Made by a program: the position numbers and the translations under genes. Below, piece by piece: positions 34,487 to 43,281 of a DNA stretch of 64,000 nucleotides. The notes under the pieces are model-generated. The model saw only the letters and a list, made by a program, of their open reading frames with translations, did no database searches and was not told the DNA's origin. The stretch's first letter is position 1; every line of letters begins with the position of its first letter. The DNA is from Aminobacterium mobile DSM 12262. GTDB taxonomy: Bacteria > Synergistota > Synergistia > Synergistales > Aminobacteriaceae. The DNA is taken from the NCBI RefSeq assembly GCF_000526395.1, contig NZ_JAFZ01000002.1, positions 250,501-314,500 of the forward strand, given 5' to 3'.

Positions 34487-35869
34487 TTATTGGTTCATAG
34501 AGAGCACCAAGTTGACCATTTGAAGGAAGTTATCATTCATATCTTTTGTTGCATCTTCTCCCTTTTTGACTTTTTCCCTCACGGTATAAATAAATTTTCT
34601 CCATTCGTCATTGACCCCAGCCTCGTAGAATTCGTTATATTTAAAGTTTCCCCTTTGAGCTTCATAAACTGTTCCATCAACGAGAGCTTTAGGTGTAGCG
34701 TTTGCCCCCATCAGGAAAGGAATAGAATATCCGTAGGCTGGTAATGTTACAAAAATAGTCGTCAAAGCTTCTGGGTTTTCGGGATCAATTAAAATCGTGG
34801 CGCTCGACTGTGCTCGGGCAAAATTCCACAAGGCAGAGTGTTTTGAAACCTTGGGTGAATTAACTAATTCAATAGTTATATTCCCATAGTTTGTGACAAG
34901 GGCATCTTCAGGCGAACCATAATCATTTTCCCTAGAGACAGTGAAATATATCCCCTCATATTCATCCCCTGCATATACAAGGGGAGGACTCTCTCTTTCT
35001 TCTATAATCTTATAGCAATTATCCGCTATCTGAAGAATTTTCCCTCTTGCATCAACAAACAAATAATTAGTCCCTAACTTTCCACTGGCAATATATCCCT
35101 TCTCTGCAAAAGAATGGAGAACTTCTTTTGCTTCGTCAATGTTTTTACAGTGCTCAGCGATATAACGGGGAATGTAGTGATTCATAAATCCGTCATATTT
35201 AGGAGGATCAACGTAGGGTAGCTCTCCCTCGTAAGGACCAACATAACATTCTTTATGTTGCCACTGGGCTGGGACATCTGCGCCTCCTGCAAGACCTTTC
35301 TCGTTAACAAAAAACGACACTCCTGTATCTGCAGTACCCATTTCTCCGAAAAACTTATACGGTTTTTTATCACCTGGAGGCACTTTTGTTATTTTCTTAA
35401 GATAGGCTGATTGTAGATCTACAGCGGTTTCCCTCGTTTTATGAAAAATAATCTGTCCATCCCTTGTTGCCGGTGGAGCAACTGCAAATGAAGTACATCC
35501 TACTCCTTCATAAAAAAGGGCTAAATCCCTGTATCTTCCAAAAGTGAAAGCAATGTAAAGCTCCCGATCTATTCCAACCTTATCAGCAATAGCGTTAAGC
35601 TCATCGATCCAATAAGAACAATTAATCTTCTTGGAAAGGTCTATTGAAAGCTTCGCGAATTGCCTTAGCTGGTCTTCTTTACCCTCAGCTCGTGACATAA
35701 ATGTATTGTATGCCCTTAAAATAGAATCTCGGTTGACTTCTCCCCACATTGCCCCTACTTCAGCTGCTGATCCTTGCAAAAAAATCACTTCATCTGAAGG
35801 GACTGCAGCAAAAGCAGAAGTACTAAAAAGAACCGTTATAGTCGTCATTAACACTATTAAACGCTTCAT
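34487..35869 (-). CDS. Secreted C45-family (acyl-CoA:6-APA acyltransferase-like) Ntn hydrolase
   Basis: 460 residues from the ATG at 35869 with AAAGGAGG 8 bases upstream; the longer in-frame start at 35941 reads through that site. A signal peptide (MKRLIVLMTTITVLFSTSAFA) comes first. The probable autoproteolytic nucleophile is the Cys in YEGVGCTSFAVAPP, followed by GQIIFHKTRE, as in C45/linear amide C-N hydrolases. If correct, the precursor is cut before this Cys and the mature enzyme hydrolyses an amide or acyl bond outside the cytoplasm. It lies 138 bases beyond the catabolic operon on the same strand. Confidence 0.78.
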   Translation of the reverse strand: MKRLIVLMTTITVLFSTSAFAAVPSDEVIFLQGSAAEVGAMWGEVNRDSILRAYNTFMSRAEGKEDQLRQFAKLSIDLSKKINCSYWIDELNAIADKVGIDRELYIAFTFGRYRDLALFYEGVGCTSFAVAPPATRDGQIIFHKTRETAVDLQSAYLKKITKVPPGDKKPYKFFGEMGTADTGVSFFVNEKGLAGGADVPAQWQHKECYVGPYEGELPYVDPPKYDGFMNHYIPRYIAEHCKNIDEAKEVLHSFAEKGYIASGKLGTNYLFVDARGKILQIADNCYKIIEERESPPLVYAGDEYEGIYFTVSRENDYGSPEDALVTNYGNITIELVNSPKVSKHSALWNFARAQSSATILIDPENPEALTTIFVTLPAYGYSIPFLMGANATPKALVDGTVYEAQRGNFKYNEFYEAGVNDEWRKFIYTVREKVKKGEDATKDMNDNFLQMVNLVLSMNQ

Positions 35870-35961
35870 TTTAATGCCTCCTTTTGATAAGAATGGAGGA
35901 GTCTTTACCTCCTTCATTCTTAAAAAAATAGAGCACCCCAAAAACTCTTTCTTCTACTTGC

Positions 35962-35989
35962 TACATACACTTAGTACAACGTGCACATT
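35962..35989. repeat. 28-nt direct repeat, copy B
   Basis: Partner of 34442-34469, 1520 bases apart. It lies about 19 bases past the stop of the isocitrate-lyase-family gene. Together the two copies bracket the C45-family gene. Confidence 0.6.
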
Positions 35990-36007
35990 CCACTCTATAA
36001 AATCTTG

Positions 36008-36892
36008 TTAGGATTGAGGTAAGTACTGATTTTCCAACTCTCTGAAAATATTAAAACCTACGAGTTCTTTAAAATCTTTAAAGGGTGCCACTAAATCATT
36101 TCGCCCTTCTGCTATTTTATCCCCGCTTATCGCTTCAAGGTATGTTGTCATTCCCTTAATAGCTGCAAATAACGGACCGACAGGAATACTGACTCGACCA
36201 ACTTTCATCTTTTTCAAAGTTTCAATGGGGATAAGGGGGGTTTTTCCTCCACTCACTGCATCGAATAAGTTGATACTAATTGGGGCTTTTACTTCATCAA
36301 TAATTTTTTGAATTTGCTCTTTTGATTGTGGAGCCTCAACAAAAATTAAATCAGCTCCTGCATCTGCATAAGCATTAGCTCTTTTTATAGCCTCATCAAC
36401 TCCAGCTACAGCAATAGCATCTGTACGAGCATTAATAACGAAGTCGGGATCCAGTTCATTTTTCGCAGCGACACAAGCTTCGATCTTCAGAACCATTTCT
36501 TCCTTAGAAATAATCTGTTTCCCTTCAAGGTGCCCACATCGCTTAGGGAAAAGTTGATCTTCAATATTCATACCAGCAGCACCAATACGGATCAATTCTT
36601 TCGTCACGTACATGGCGTTAATACTACTTCCAAACCCCGTATCGGCATCAGCCATAATAGGTATATCCACCGCATTCACTATATTTTTGGTAAAACTCAA
36701 CATTTCCCCGAAAGAAAGAAATGCCATATCAGGCAAACCAAGCCACGTGGCAGATAGCCCAAAACCACTCACTTGAAGAGCTTCAAAACCAGCCTTTTCT
36801 ATAAGTTTTGCAGAAATGGCATCATGGGCTCCTGGACAAACAAGTGCTCTTCTTTCAAAAATCATTTTTTTAAGACTGGTTGTTTTTCTCAA
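36008..36892 (-). CDS. Isocitrate lyase/PEP mutase superfamily lyase (methylisocitrate or dimethylmalate lyase-like)
   Basis: 294 residues from a TTG at 36892, chosen because GGGGG lies 8 bases upstream; an ATG at 36907 is the alternative. The barrel shows CPGAHDAISAKLIEKAGFEAL, MADADTGFG (metal-binding Asp), and PKRCGHLEGKQII, the loop with the catalytic Cys that separates lyases from PEP mutases. Known relatives cleave 2-methylisocitrate (PrpB) or 2,3-dimethylmalate, releasing pyruvate or succinate and a short acid. It overlaps the end of the TRAP permease gene and is the last gene of the operon, fitting the final C-C cleavage step. Confidence 0.85.
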   Translation of the reverse strand: MRKTTSLKKMIFERRALVCPGAHDAISAKLIEKAGFEALQVSGFGLSATWLGLPDMAFLSFGEMLSFTKNIVNAVDIPIMADADTGFGSSINAMYVTKELIRIGAAGMNIEDQLFPKRCGHLEGKQIISKEEMVLKIEACVAAKNELDPDFVINARTDAIAVAGVDEAIKRANAYADAGADLIFVEAPQSKEQIQKIIDEVKAPISINLFDAVSGGKTPLIPIETLKKMKVGRVSIPVGPLFAAIKGMTTYLEAISGDKIAEGRNDLVAPFKDFKELVGFNIFRELENQYLPQS

Positions 36893-38804
36893 TGTTAATT
36901 CCCCCATCAATAAGAATACGTTCTCGCTTTAAAAGTGCCCTGTTCCATATAAAAGCCACAACCACTGCTATTCCACCAGCTATAGAAACTCCAACGTTTG
37001 GGAATAGGAGCAAAATACCACCTGCTAAAAAAAGAACTCGGCTCATTAAAGCTACAACGCCCTTTCCAAACCCGAAAAAACCATACGCTATTGCTATAGA
37101 ACCCACAAAACCAGTAACTCCATGACATAAAATAGAAGGGAGCGGTCCTCTGCCCACAAGAGATGGATTGAGCGCAAAAAAATAAGGCAGTATAAACGCT
37201 ACAGCTCCAAGTTTAATGGCATTAAGCCCAGTCTTTACCCAGTCCCCCTTAGAAATACTGGCTGCAGCAACAGCTGCGGTACAGGTAGGAGGAGTTACCC
37301 CTCCTAAGATCGCCCAATAAATAAAGAAGAGATGAGCAGCAACCTCATCAATGCCAATTTTCAACAACGGAGGAACGAGAATAGAGACAGAAAGGACGTA
37401 AGTAGGAACTACCGGTAGGGATGTACCTAAAATAAACGGAACAATTGTAGCAACAAGAAGAGCTATAAAAATATTGGATCCTCCATGCTTTAATATCAAG
37501 CCACTTACTTTAGGAGCTATGCCAGTAATTCCAATGAGGTTCACCAACACACTGACGGAGACAAGAATTGGAACAATTCTTGCTACATCGGCTCCACCCT
37601 CAGCAAGCGCCGATAAAATTTTTTGGGGTGTTTCTTTGATTTTCCCTTTCGTAAAATCACATATGGCCAATATTATTATGGTAGAGATACTCGCGTAAAA
37701 ACCCGCCTTAAGAAGAGGCTGTCCCACTGTTATAAGATAAAGAAGAATAACGGTGGGGATAATAAGTCCCGCCATCCGCTCAAAAGTAAGGACATCTTTC
37801 CACTTAGGAATTTCCTCTTCAGGGACGGCAGAGAGCCCCCTCCGCTTCGTCTGAAAATGAACACCGCTGAATACGCCCGTATAAAAGAGGAAGCATGGTA
37901 GTATGGCGTAACCTATGATCTTCATATAAGAGATATTCAGGAATTCAGCCATCATAAAAGCCGTAATACTCATAATTGGAGGAGTAATGCCTCCTCCGGA
38001 AGAGGCTATGGCTTCTACCGCTCCTGCAAATTCAGGGCGATATCCAAGGCGCTTCATAAGCGGAATAGTATAGCTTCCTGTAACCATAACATTTGCTACA
38101 GAACTGCCCGAAATGCTTCCAAAAAGGGCACTTGAGACTACCGCCGCCTTCGCCGGTCCTCCAACAAAACGGCCTGTAAGAGCTAGCGCTAAATCAATAA
38201 AGGTTTTACCTCCTCCTGTAGCAGACAGTAATGATCCGAAGATAATAAACATAGCTATAAAGGTAGCGGACATACCGGTGACACTACCGAACAACCCGAG
38301 GGGAGAAAAATATATAGAGTTCATAATAAACTCAAAGGACAATCCTCGTATCTTCCAAATTCCTCCTAAATGAGGAGCTACGTATATATAGAGGAAAAGC
38401 AAAGTGACAATAATAGGAATAGCTGGTCCTACAGTTCGACGGGCAGCTTCTAAAACAATAATCATAAGTGCTGTTCCTAAAACAAGATCGAACGTTGTGG
38501 CTCCGCCAGGATTCATGTAAATTCCAAGAGCTTTACTTATGGCATTTATACATGCAATAGCAATAATTGCGATAAGGAATATATCCCAAAGATATGAACG
38601 ATCATTATTGTTCTCCTCCCCTTGACGGAAAGGGCAGTGGAGTAACGCTATGGAAACCCCGAGGGCAACATGAAGAGCCCTCACTTGTATATCGAGTAAG
38701 TGCTGAAAAAACATGGGAACAATCAATTGCGTGAGAGAAAAAATAATACCGCTCCAGAACAAAATCTTATCTACGTGTTTTTTGAAAAAGTTTTGTAAAT
38801 CCAC
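36870..38804 (-). CDS. TRAP transporter permease, fused small and large subunits (TAXI type)
   Basis: 644 residues with many hydrophobic segments. The N-terminal ~160 residues correspond to the small DctQ-like part (4TM), the rest to the 12TM DctM-like part, with GSISGSSVANVMVTGSYTIPLMKRLGYRPEFAGAVEAIASSGGGITPP (in outline) diagnostic of the fused family. It imports an organic acid using a sodium or proton gradient together with the TAXI binding protein upstream. A GTG start follows AAGGGGGG. An inverted repeat between it and the binding-protein gene may lower its expression. Confidence 0.93.
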   Translation of the reverse strand: MDLQNFFKKHVDKILFWSGIIFSLTQLIVPMFFQHLLDIQVRALHVALGVSIALLHCPFRQGEENNNDRSYLWDIFLIAIIAIACINAISKALGIYMNPGGATTFDLVLGTALMIIVLEAARRTVGPAIPIIVTLLFLYIYVAPHLGGIWKIRGLSFEFIMNSIYFSPLGLFGSVTGMSATFIAMFIIFGSLLSATGGGKTFIDLALALTGRFVGGPAKAAVVSSALFGSISGSSVANVMVTGSYTIPLMKRLGYRPEFAGAVEAIASSGGGITPPIMSITAFMMAEFLNISYMKIIGYAILPCFLFYTGVFSGVHFQTKRRGLSAVPEEEIPKWKDVLTFERMAGLIIPTVILLYLITVGQPLLKAGFYASISTIIILAICDFTKGKIKETPQKILSALAEGGADVARIVPILVSVSVLVNLIGITGIAPKVSGLILKHGGSNIFIALLVATIVPFILGTSLPVVPTYVLSVSILVPPLLKIGIDEVAAHLFFIYWAILGGVTPPTCTAAVAAASISKGDWVKTGLNAIKLGAVAFILPYFFALNPSLVGRGPLPSILCHGVTGFVGSIAIAYGFFGFGKGVVALMSRVLFLAGGILLLFPNVGVSIAGGIAVVVAFIWNRALLKRERILIDGGINIEKNNQS

Positions 38805-38847
38805 CCTGTTCTACCCCCCTTGTTAACTTACTCTTTTCGAGGGTGCG

Positions 38848-38872
38848 GGAGGTAGGAAAAAATCCTACCTCC
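38848..38872. other. Intra-operon hairpin between TAXI and permease genes
   Basis: GGAGGTAGGA-AAAAA-TCCTACCTCC, perfect 10-bp arms. On the minus strand no T run follows, so it probably stabilises the upstream binding-protein message rather than ending transcription. Confidence 0.55.
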
Positions 38873-38891
38873 ATTTTTACTATAGGATTTT

Positions 38892-39911
38892 TTACTTATA
38901 CTCTGGTGGAATAAAATATTCTGGCACTTCTATACCTTTCTCTTTCGCATAACGAATGAGTCCGGCATGGGCAGGAATAAAGGCATCCTCTGGCGCATAT
39001 TTAAAGTAGTCTGCCACAGGATCCCATCCTTTTACAGGAGAGTAAGCTGCCGCCACTTCTTCAAAACCTTCCATATAGGATTTAATAATGTTATAAGCCA
39101 CCTCTTCAGACATATCCGCAGTAGCTACAGCCCCTGCTATAGGACACTCTTCCCATATAGGGCCTACATCGGGAAGTTGAGAGATAGTTCCTTTTTCAGT
39201 CTTTAAAAAGCTCATGCTGGGAATCTTTTCCCGTATTTTTTTCACATCTTCTTCTGAATATCCAATAACTGTTAATGGGTTCGTAATATTGACTTCTATC
39301 AGGGAAGCATCCATAGAATTTAACCCACTGGATTTCTGAAGCCCTACTATACGCCCTTCTTTCAGCGCATTTACTGCGTCTCCATACGCCATGGGCATAA
39401 GATTAATTTTCGTGCCCAAAATATCGTTATACTGCATAATGTAAGAAGCAGAAGCAGATCCTGGGATGCCTGGACAAAATCTCTTCCCTGCAAAATCCCC
39501 AAAAGATTTTATGCCAGCATCTTTTCTTACATAGAGACGATCGGCAAATACATTTCTCAAAAAGAGCCATCGAACGTTTGTATAAGGTTTTTCACCTTCA
39601 AAAGCTCCCTTGCCTTCATAAAGCTGAAGAGTAGATGGCAAATCGATACAGAGAGCAAAGTCAAAGACTCCATCGCGTACCTTTTTAAGATTATCTATAC
39701 CGGCGCCACTCTCAACTACCGTTACGTTAAGCCCTACATTGGCCTTATTAATTACGTTGGCAGTAGCTACGCACCATGCGTAAACACCAGAGGCAGAAGA
39801 GGTACTTCCCATGTTCAAACTGGTCTCGCTCCCATATCCTGCGCCAACGATCCCGAAAGAGAAGATCACCAGCAGACATAACACAAATAACACTTTCCAA
39901 TTTTTCTGCAT
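38892..39911 (-). CDS. TAXI-family TRAP solute-binding protein
   Basis: 339 residues with a signal peptide (WKVLFVLCLLVIFSFGIVGAG). The mature protein begins with LNMGSTSSASGVYAWCVATANVINK, the G-T/S-x-S-G-x-Y motif of TAXI proteins, and contains FAGKRFCPGIPGSASASYI. It captures the transported acid in the periplasm and hands it to the fused permease. TAXI ligands are poorly known (glutamate and 2-oxoglutarate are among those described). GGGGGAACC precedes the ATG. A 140-base gap separates it from the LeuD-like gene. Confidence 0.93.
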   Translation of the reverse strand: MQKNWKVLFVLCLLVIFSFGIVGAGYGSETSLNMGSTSSASGVYAWCVATANVINKANVGLNVTVVESGAGIDNLKKVRDGVFDFALCIDLPSTLQLYEGKGAFEGEKPYTNVRWLFLRNVFADRLYVRKDAGIKSFGDFAGKRFCPGIPGSASASYIMQYNDILGTKINLMPMAYGDAVNALKEGRIVGLQKSSGLNSMDASLIEVNITNPLTVIGYSEEDVKKIREKIPSMSFLKTEKGTISQLPDVGPIWEECPIAGAVATADMSEEVAYNIIKSYMEGFEEVAAAYSPVKGWDPVADYFKYAPEDAFIPAHAGLIRYAKEKGIEVPEYFIPPEYK

Positions 39912-40051
39912 TGTGGTTCCCCCTTTTTTTACTTTGGTCGTTTCATTCCAAAGATCTTGTTCTCCTAAATACGATCTAAGGAAAAGCCCGGGCCTTTTTT
40001 GTTTTTTAGTAACGAGTAGCCTTTCATCCCCCCCTTTTTAAGGTTCTGCTA

Positions 40052-40555
40052 TCACTCCGCTACAGGTAACGTAAAGGTTTTGTTCTTTTTCAGATAGGGC
40101 GTTAGGCCTCCTTCAGAAAGAATGCTAATCATTATTTCTGGAAGAGATTCCATATGGATTTGTTGGTTTGTTGTGAGGTTATAAATCTTCTGTGAGGATA
40201 AGTCTATTTCCAATAAATCTTGATCTTGTATCTTATCAGTATTACAAATAAGAGCTGGGAGGCCTAAATTAATAGCATTTCTAAAAAATATACGCGCAAA
40301 AGATTTCGCTAAAATGGCACCAACTTTTGCATACTTCAGAGCAAGGACTGCCTGTTCCCGTGAAGAGCCACAACCAAAATTCAAGCCTGCCACCACGTAA
40401 TCTCCTGGCTCCATTTTTTTATAAAATCCCGGAGAAATATCTTCAAAGACATGCTCTGCTAAAAAATTGTAATCGAGAGTTTTTGTATACTTCCCAGCTA
40501 TAATGTAATCTGTATTTATATTGTCATCAAATTTATGAGCTTTTCCTTGAACCAT
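40052..40555 (-). CDS. Aconitase-family hydratase, small (swivel) subunit, LeuD-like
   Basis: 167 residues, matching the LeuD/DmdB length. GKAHKFDDNINTDYIIAGKY opens the swivel domain, and GLNFGCGSSREQAVLALKYA is the substrate-binding loop with Arg. With the large subunit it would form a heterodimeric dehydratase/hydratase. The family covers 3-isopropylmalate, homoaconitate, citraconate/2-methylmalate and 2,3-dimethylmaleate. No leuA or leuB is nearby, and the neighbours point to breakdown, not leucine synthesis. Confidence 0.9.
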   Translation of the reverse strand: MVQGKAHKFDDNINTDYIIAGKYTKTLDYNFLAEHVFEDISPGFYKKMEPGDYVVAGLNFGCGSSREQAVLALKYAKVGAILAKSFARIFFRNAINLGLPALICNTDKIQDQDLLEIDLSSQKIYNLTTNQQIHMESLPEIMISILSEGGLTPYLKKNKTFTLPVAE

Positions 40556-40571
40556 AAAATTCCCCCCCTAT

Positions 40572-41834
40572 TCATTCTAAAAACTGTCGAGGGTCAGTAA
40601 TACGTCCCTTTACCGCCGAGGCAGCACAAGTAGCAGGGGAGGCCAGATAAATATTAGCTTTATTATTCCCCATACGGCCCTTAAAATTTCTGTTAGCTGT
40701 AGAGAGTACCACTTCTCCATCGCTAGGAACTCCTAAATGAGTGCCAGGGCACGGGCCACACCCTGGAGGAATAATAACGGCGCCGGCCTGAACAAGAGTT
40801 TCTATAATCCCTTCCTGCAAGGCTGAAACTAAAACATGGCGAGATGCTGGCGCTACAAGTAAGCGGCAACGAGGATGTACTCTTTTATCTCTCAATATAG
40901 CCGCAGCAATTCTAAGATCTTCTAATCTACCGTTCGTACACGTACCTACAAAAACTTGATGGATTTCCGTTCCCGCAAGTTCTTCTACAGGGCATACGTT
41001 ATCAACCGCATGTGGAGATGCTATCTGAGGAACAATAGAGTCTGCTGCTATTTCTATAGTATTCTTATACTCAACATTATCATCATCGAAGACAGGAGAA
41101 TAGTTTTTTTGAGTTCTTTCTGCCAAGTATGCCTCTGTTTTCTCGTCACACTCCATAATCCCCACTTTCGCCCCGCACTCAATTGCCATATTGCACAAGG
41201 TGAGCCTTTGAGAAACATCCATTGCATTAATAGTTTCCCCAGCGAAATGGAGCGCCAGATAGTCTGCTCCATCTGACCCCAGTCGGCCTATAGTATAAAG
41301 TATCAGATCTTTAGCGTACGTCCCCTGGGCCATGGATCCATAATAAGAAATTTTGAGAGTTTCAGGGACCTTCATCCATAGCTGTCCTGTGAGCATCACT
41401 CCACTCATATCTGTAGAACCTATTCCAAACGCAATGGCATTCACAGCACCATAAGTACAGGTATGAGAATCACAACCTACTACTATTTCCCCCGGAGTAA
41501 CAAGGCCCTGCTCTACCATAAGCTGATGGCATATTCCCTCTCCGCCTTCAAAAAGACGTACTTCTTGTTCTTCGGCAAAATAGCGCATCATCGCATGAAG
41601 AAAACTTACCTGTTCATTGGGACAAGGTACGGCATGATCAAGAACAAGAACGAACCTCGATGGATCCCATATTTTCTTCTCTCCATATTCGAGAAATGCC
41701 TGTATGGCCCGAGGGGCCGTGCTATCATGAGCCATAGCCATATCTACGTTCACGATAGCAAAGTCCCCCGCCCGCACGTCCTGACCGCAATGAGAAGATA
41801 TAATTTTTTCAACAATAGTTCTCCCTTTGGTCAT
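40572..41834 (-). CDS. Aconitase-family hydratase, large (Fe-S) subunit, LeuC-like
   Basis: 420 residues, as in the prokaryotic LeuC/HacA/DmdA group. The cluster ligands are visible: HTCTYGAVNAIAFGIGSTDM supplies one Cys, VFVGTCTNGRLEDL is nearby, and PPGCGPCPGTHLG gives the C-x-x-C pair. STANRNFKGRMGN contains the substrate-binding arginines. It ends 16 bases before the small-subunit gene. In this operon a reversible hydration of a branched unsaturated di- or tricarboxylate is the most likely role; the exact substrate is inference. Confidence 0.92.
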   Translation of the reverse strand: MTKGRTIVEKIISSHCGQDVRAGDFAIVNVDMAMAHDSTAPRAIQAFLEYGEKKIWDPSRFVLVLDHAVPCPNEQVSFLHAMMRYFAEEQEVRLFEGGEGICHQLMVEQGLVTPGEIVVGCDSHTCTYGAVNAIAFGIGSTDMSGVMLTGQLWMKVPETLKISYYGSMAQGTYAKDLILYTIGRLGSDGADYLALHFAGETINAMDVSQRLTLCNMAIECGAKVGIMECDEKTEAYLAERTQKNYSPVFDDDNVEYKNTIEIAADSIVPQIASPHAVDNVCPVEELAGTEIHQVFVGTCTNGRLEDLRIAAAILRDKRVHPRCRLLVAPASRHVLVSALQEGIIETLVQAGAVIIPPGCGPCPGTHLGVPSDGEVVLSTANRNFKGRMGNNKANIYLASPATCAASAVKGRITDPRQFLE

Positions 41835-41862
41835 ATTTATGCTCCCACCTTCATTGCTACGA

Positions 41863-43254
41863 TTACGTATCTCTTCTTAACAAAGCGGTGAGGTGTCTGA
41901 TGTTTTCTACTTCTTCCAGATTCAAAACAGTGTCAGCTATTTTCTTTCTTCGCTCTTCGTCTTCAAATACTCGACCTGCCAGAGAATTAAATTTCCAAAG
42001 AAGTTCTTCTTTCGAGAAAGGATTAAGCGGATGCCCCTTGGGATACTCATTTTTTAGATGGAATGTCTGACCGTTATTCAAATCAATCTCAACGGTAATG
42101 GTATAACGAAGCTCTCGAGGAAGATTCTCTATATCAGGATTGGTATAAACTTCCACTTTTCTCGCTAAATCAAGAATTTTAGGATCCTGTATTTTTTCTT
42201 CTGTGAACTGCTCTACAAAGGCGTTGCCTTCAAGAAACGTGACAGCACACACATACGGATGGCTCAACTGTGCCGATACAACACTCGTTATCTCATCTGC
42301 AGGAACAGAATATTTGTGAGTGATAGACGTGGTTCCTACCCTAATTTTCTTTATATCTTCAGATTTTATCTCAGGATGGTCCGCTCTGAATTTTCGCAAG
42401 GCATCTATAGTTGTATGCTTGCTTCGGCAGGTCGAGTAAAACTTCAGCCCAATACCCAGTAACTCCCAACGACTGCCAAGTTCCCCAGCTGTACGCTCTA
42501 TATCGTATACATCATCTGTGAAACAATTATAGAATCCACCAAACTTATTTTCAAAAACATCTTCAATACCGGTAAAACCTTCTTTTGCAAGGAGACCTCC
42601 CAAGATAGCTCCCTCAGAAGATTTAGAAGGTACAATTCGTTTGGCCATAGAGGCGAACTGAACAGCCTGAAGTCCACTTGACCAATTGCCTGTAATTCCC
42701 ATTGCATGAACCATTTGTTCTTTAGAGAGCCCCAACATTTTGCCTACCCCAGCGGCAGAACCGAAAGGACAACATGAGCCCGTATTATTAAAACCTTGGT
42801 GGGCCAATTCAGTGCCAATAGGAGCAGCTATTCGACAAGCAACTTCAAAAGCTAGAACAGCAGATGTAAGAAAATCTTTGCCAGAAACATTGCCTAAAGT
42901 TTCCGCGAAAGCGGTAATACATCCAAGAACTCCGGTGGCAACATGTATAATGCCATCAGTATGAGTATCATCAAGTTCGAAAGAGTTGATAGCAGCGCCA
43001 TTGAGCATCATAGCTGCTGTTACAGATGTTTTTTGGCTGGTCCCCCATATAGAGGCTTCCTGTCTATCCGTTCTCTCTAGAAGAACATCTCTATAAATCT
43101 TCATCCAAGGCGTAGTGGAGCCGAAAAGCCCGCAACCGTAAGCATCAAGAAGTACGTTTTTAAGATGGAACACAACTTCTTGAGGGATATCCTCGTACTT
43201 AAGGTTCACTATAAACTGAGAAAGACTATCGTTAATTCTGTCTGCCGTGGCCAT
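41863..43254 (-). CDS. MmgE/PrpD family protein, paralog 1
   Basis: 463 residues. The all-helical MmgE/PrpD fold is indicated by VFHLKNVLLDAYGCGLFGS, LNGAAINSFELDDTHTDGIIHVATGVLGCITAFAE (in outline) and FYSTCRSKHTTIDALRKFRADHP, the substrate-pocket region. Characterised relatives include 2-methylcitrate dehydratase, cis-aconitate decarboxylase and iminodisuccinate epimerase, all acting on short polycarboxylates. AAAGGAGGAG precedes the ATG. One of three paralogs in the operon, which implies several related reactions or a multi-subunit enzyme. Confidence 0.92.
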   Translation of the reverse strand: MATADRINDSLSQFIVNLKYEDIPQEVVFHLKNVLLDAYGCGLFGSTTPWMKIYRDVLLERTDRQEASIWGTSQKTSVTAAMMLNGAAINSFELDDTHTDGIIHVATGVLGCITAFAETLGNVSGKDFLTSAVLAFEVACRIAAPIGTELAHQGFNNTGSCCPFGSAAGVGKMLGLSKEQMVHAMGITGNWSSGLQAVQFASMAKRIVPSKSSEGAILGGLLAKEGFTGIEDVFENKFGGFYNCFTDDVYDIERTAGELGSRWELLGIGLKFYSTCRSKHTTIDALRKFRADHPEIKSEDIKKIRVGTTSITHKYSVPADEITSVVSAQLSHPYVCAVTFLEGNAFVEQFTEEKIQDPKILDLARKVEVYTNPDIENLPRELRYTITVEIDLNNGQTFHLKNEYPKGHPLNPFSKEELLWKFNSLAGRVFEDEERRKKIADTVLNLEEVENIRHLTALLRRDT

Positions 43255-43281
43255 CTAATGCTCTCCTCCTTTTCTGGTTCC

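Noticed and set aside
37474-37901. Plus-strand open frames inside the TRAP permease gene
   Set aside because: They mirror a hydrophobic gene, have no ribosome sites and have unlikely composition.
40052-41834. Leucine biosynthesis leuCD
   Set aside because: The subunits fit the family, but no leuA or leuB is present and the operon holds uptake and breakdown genes.
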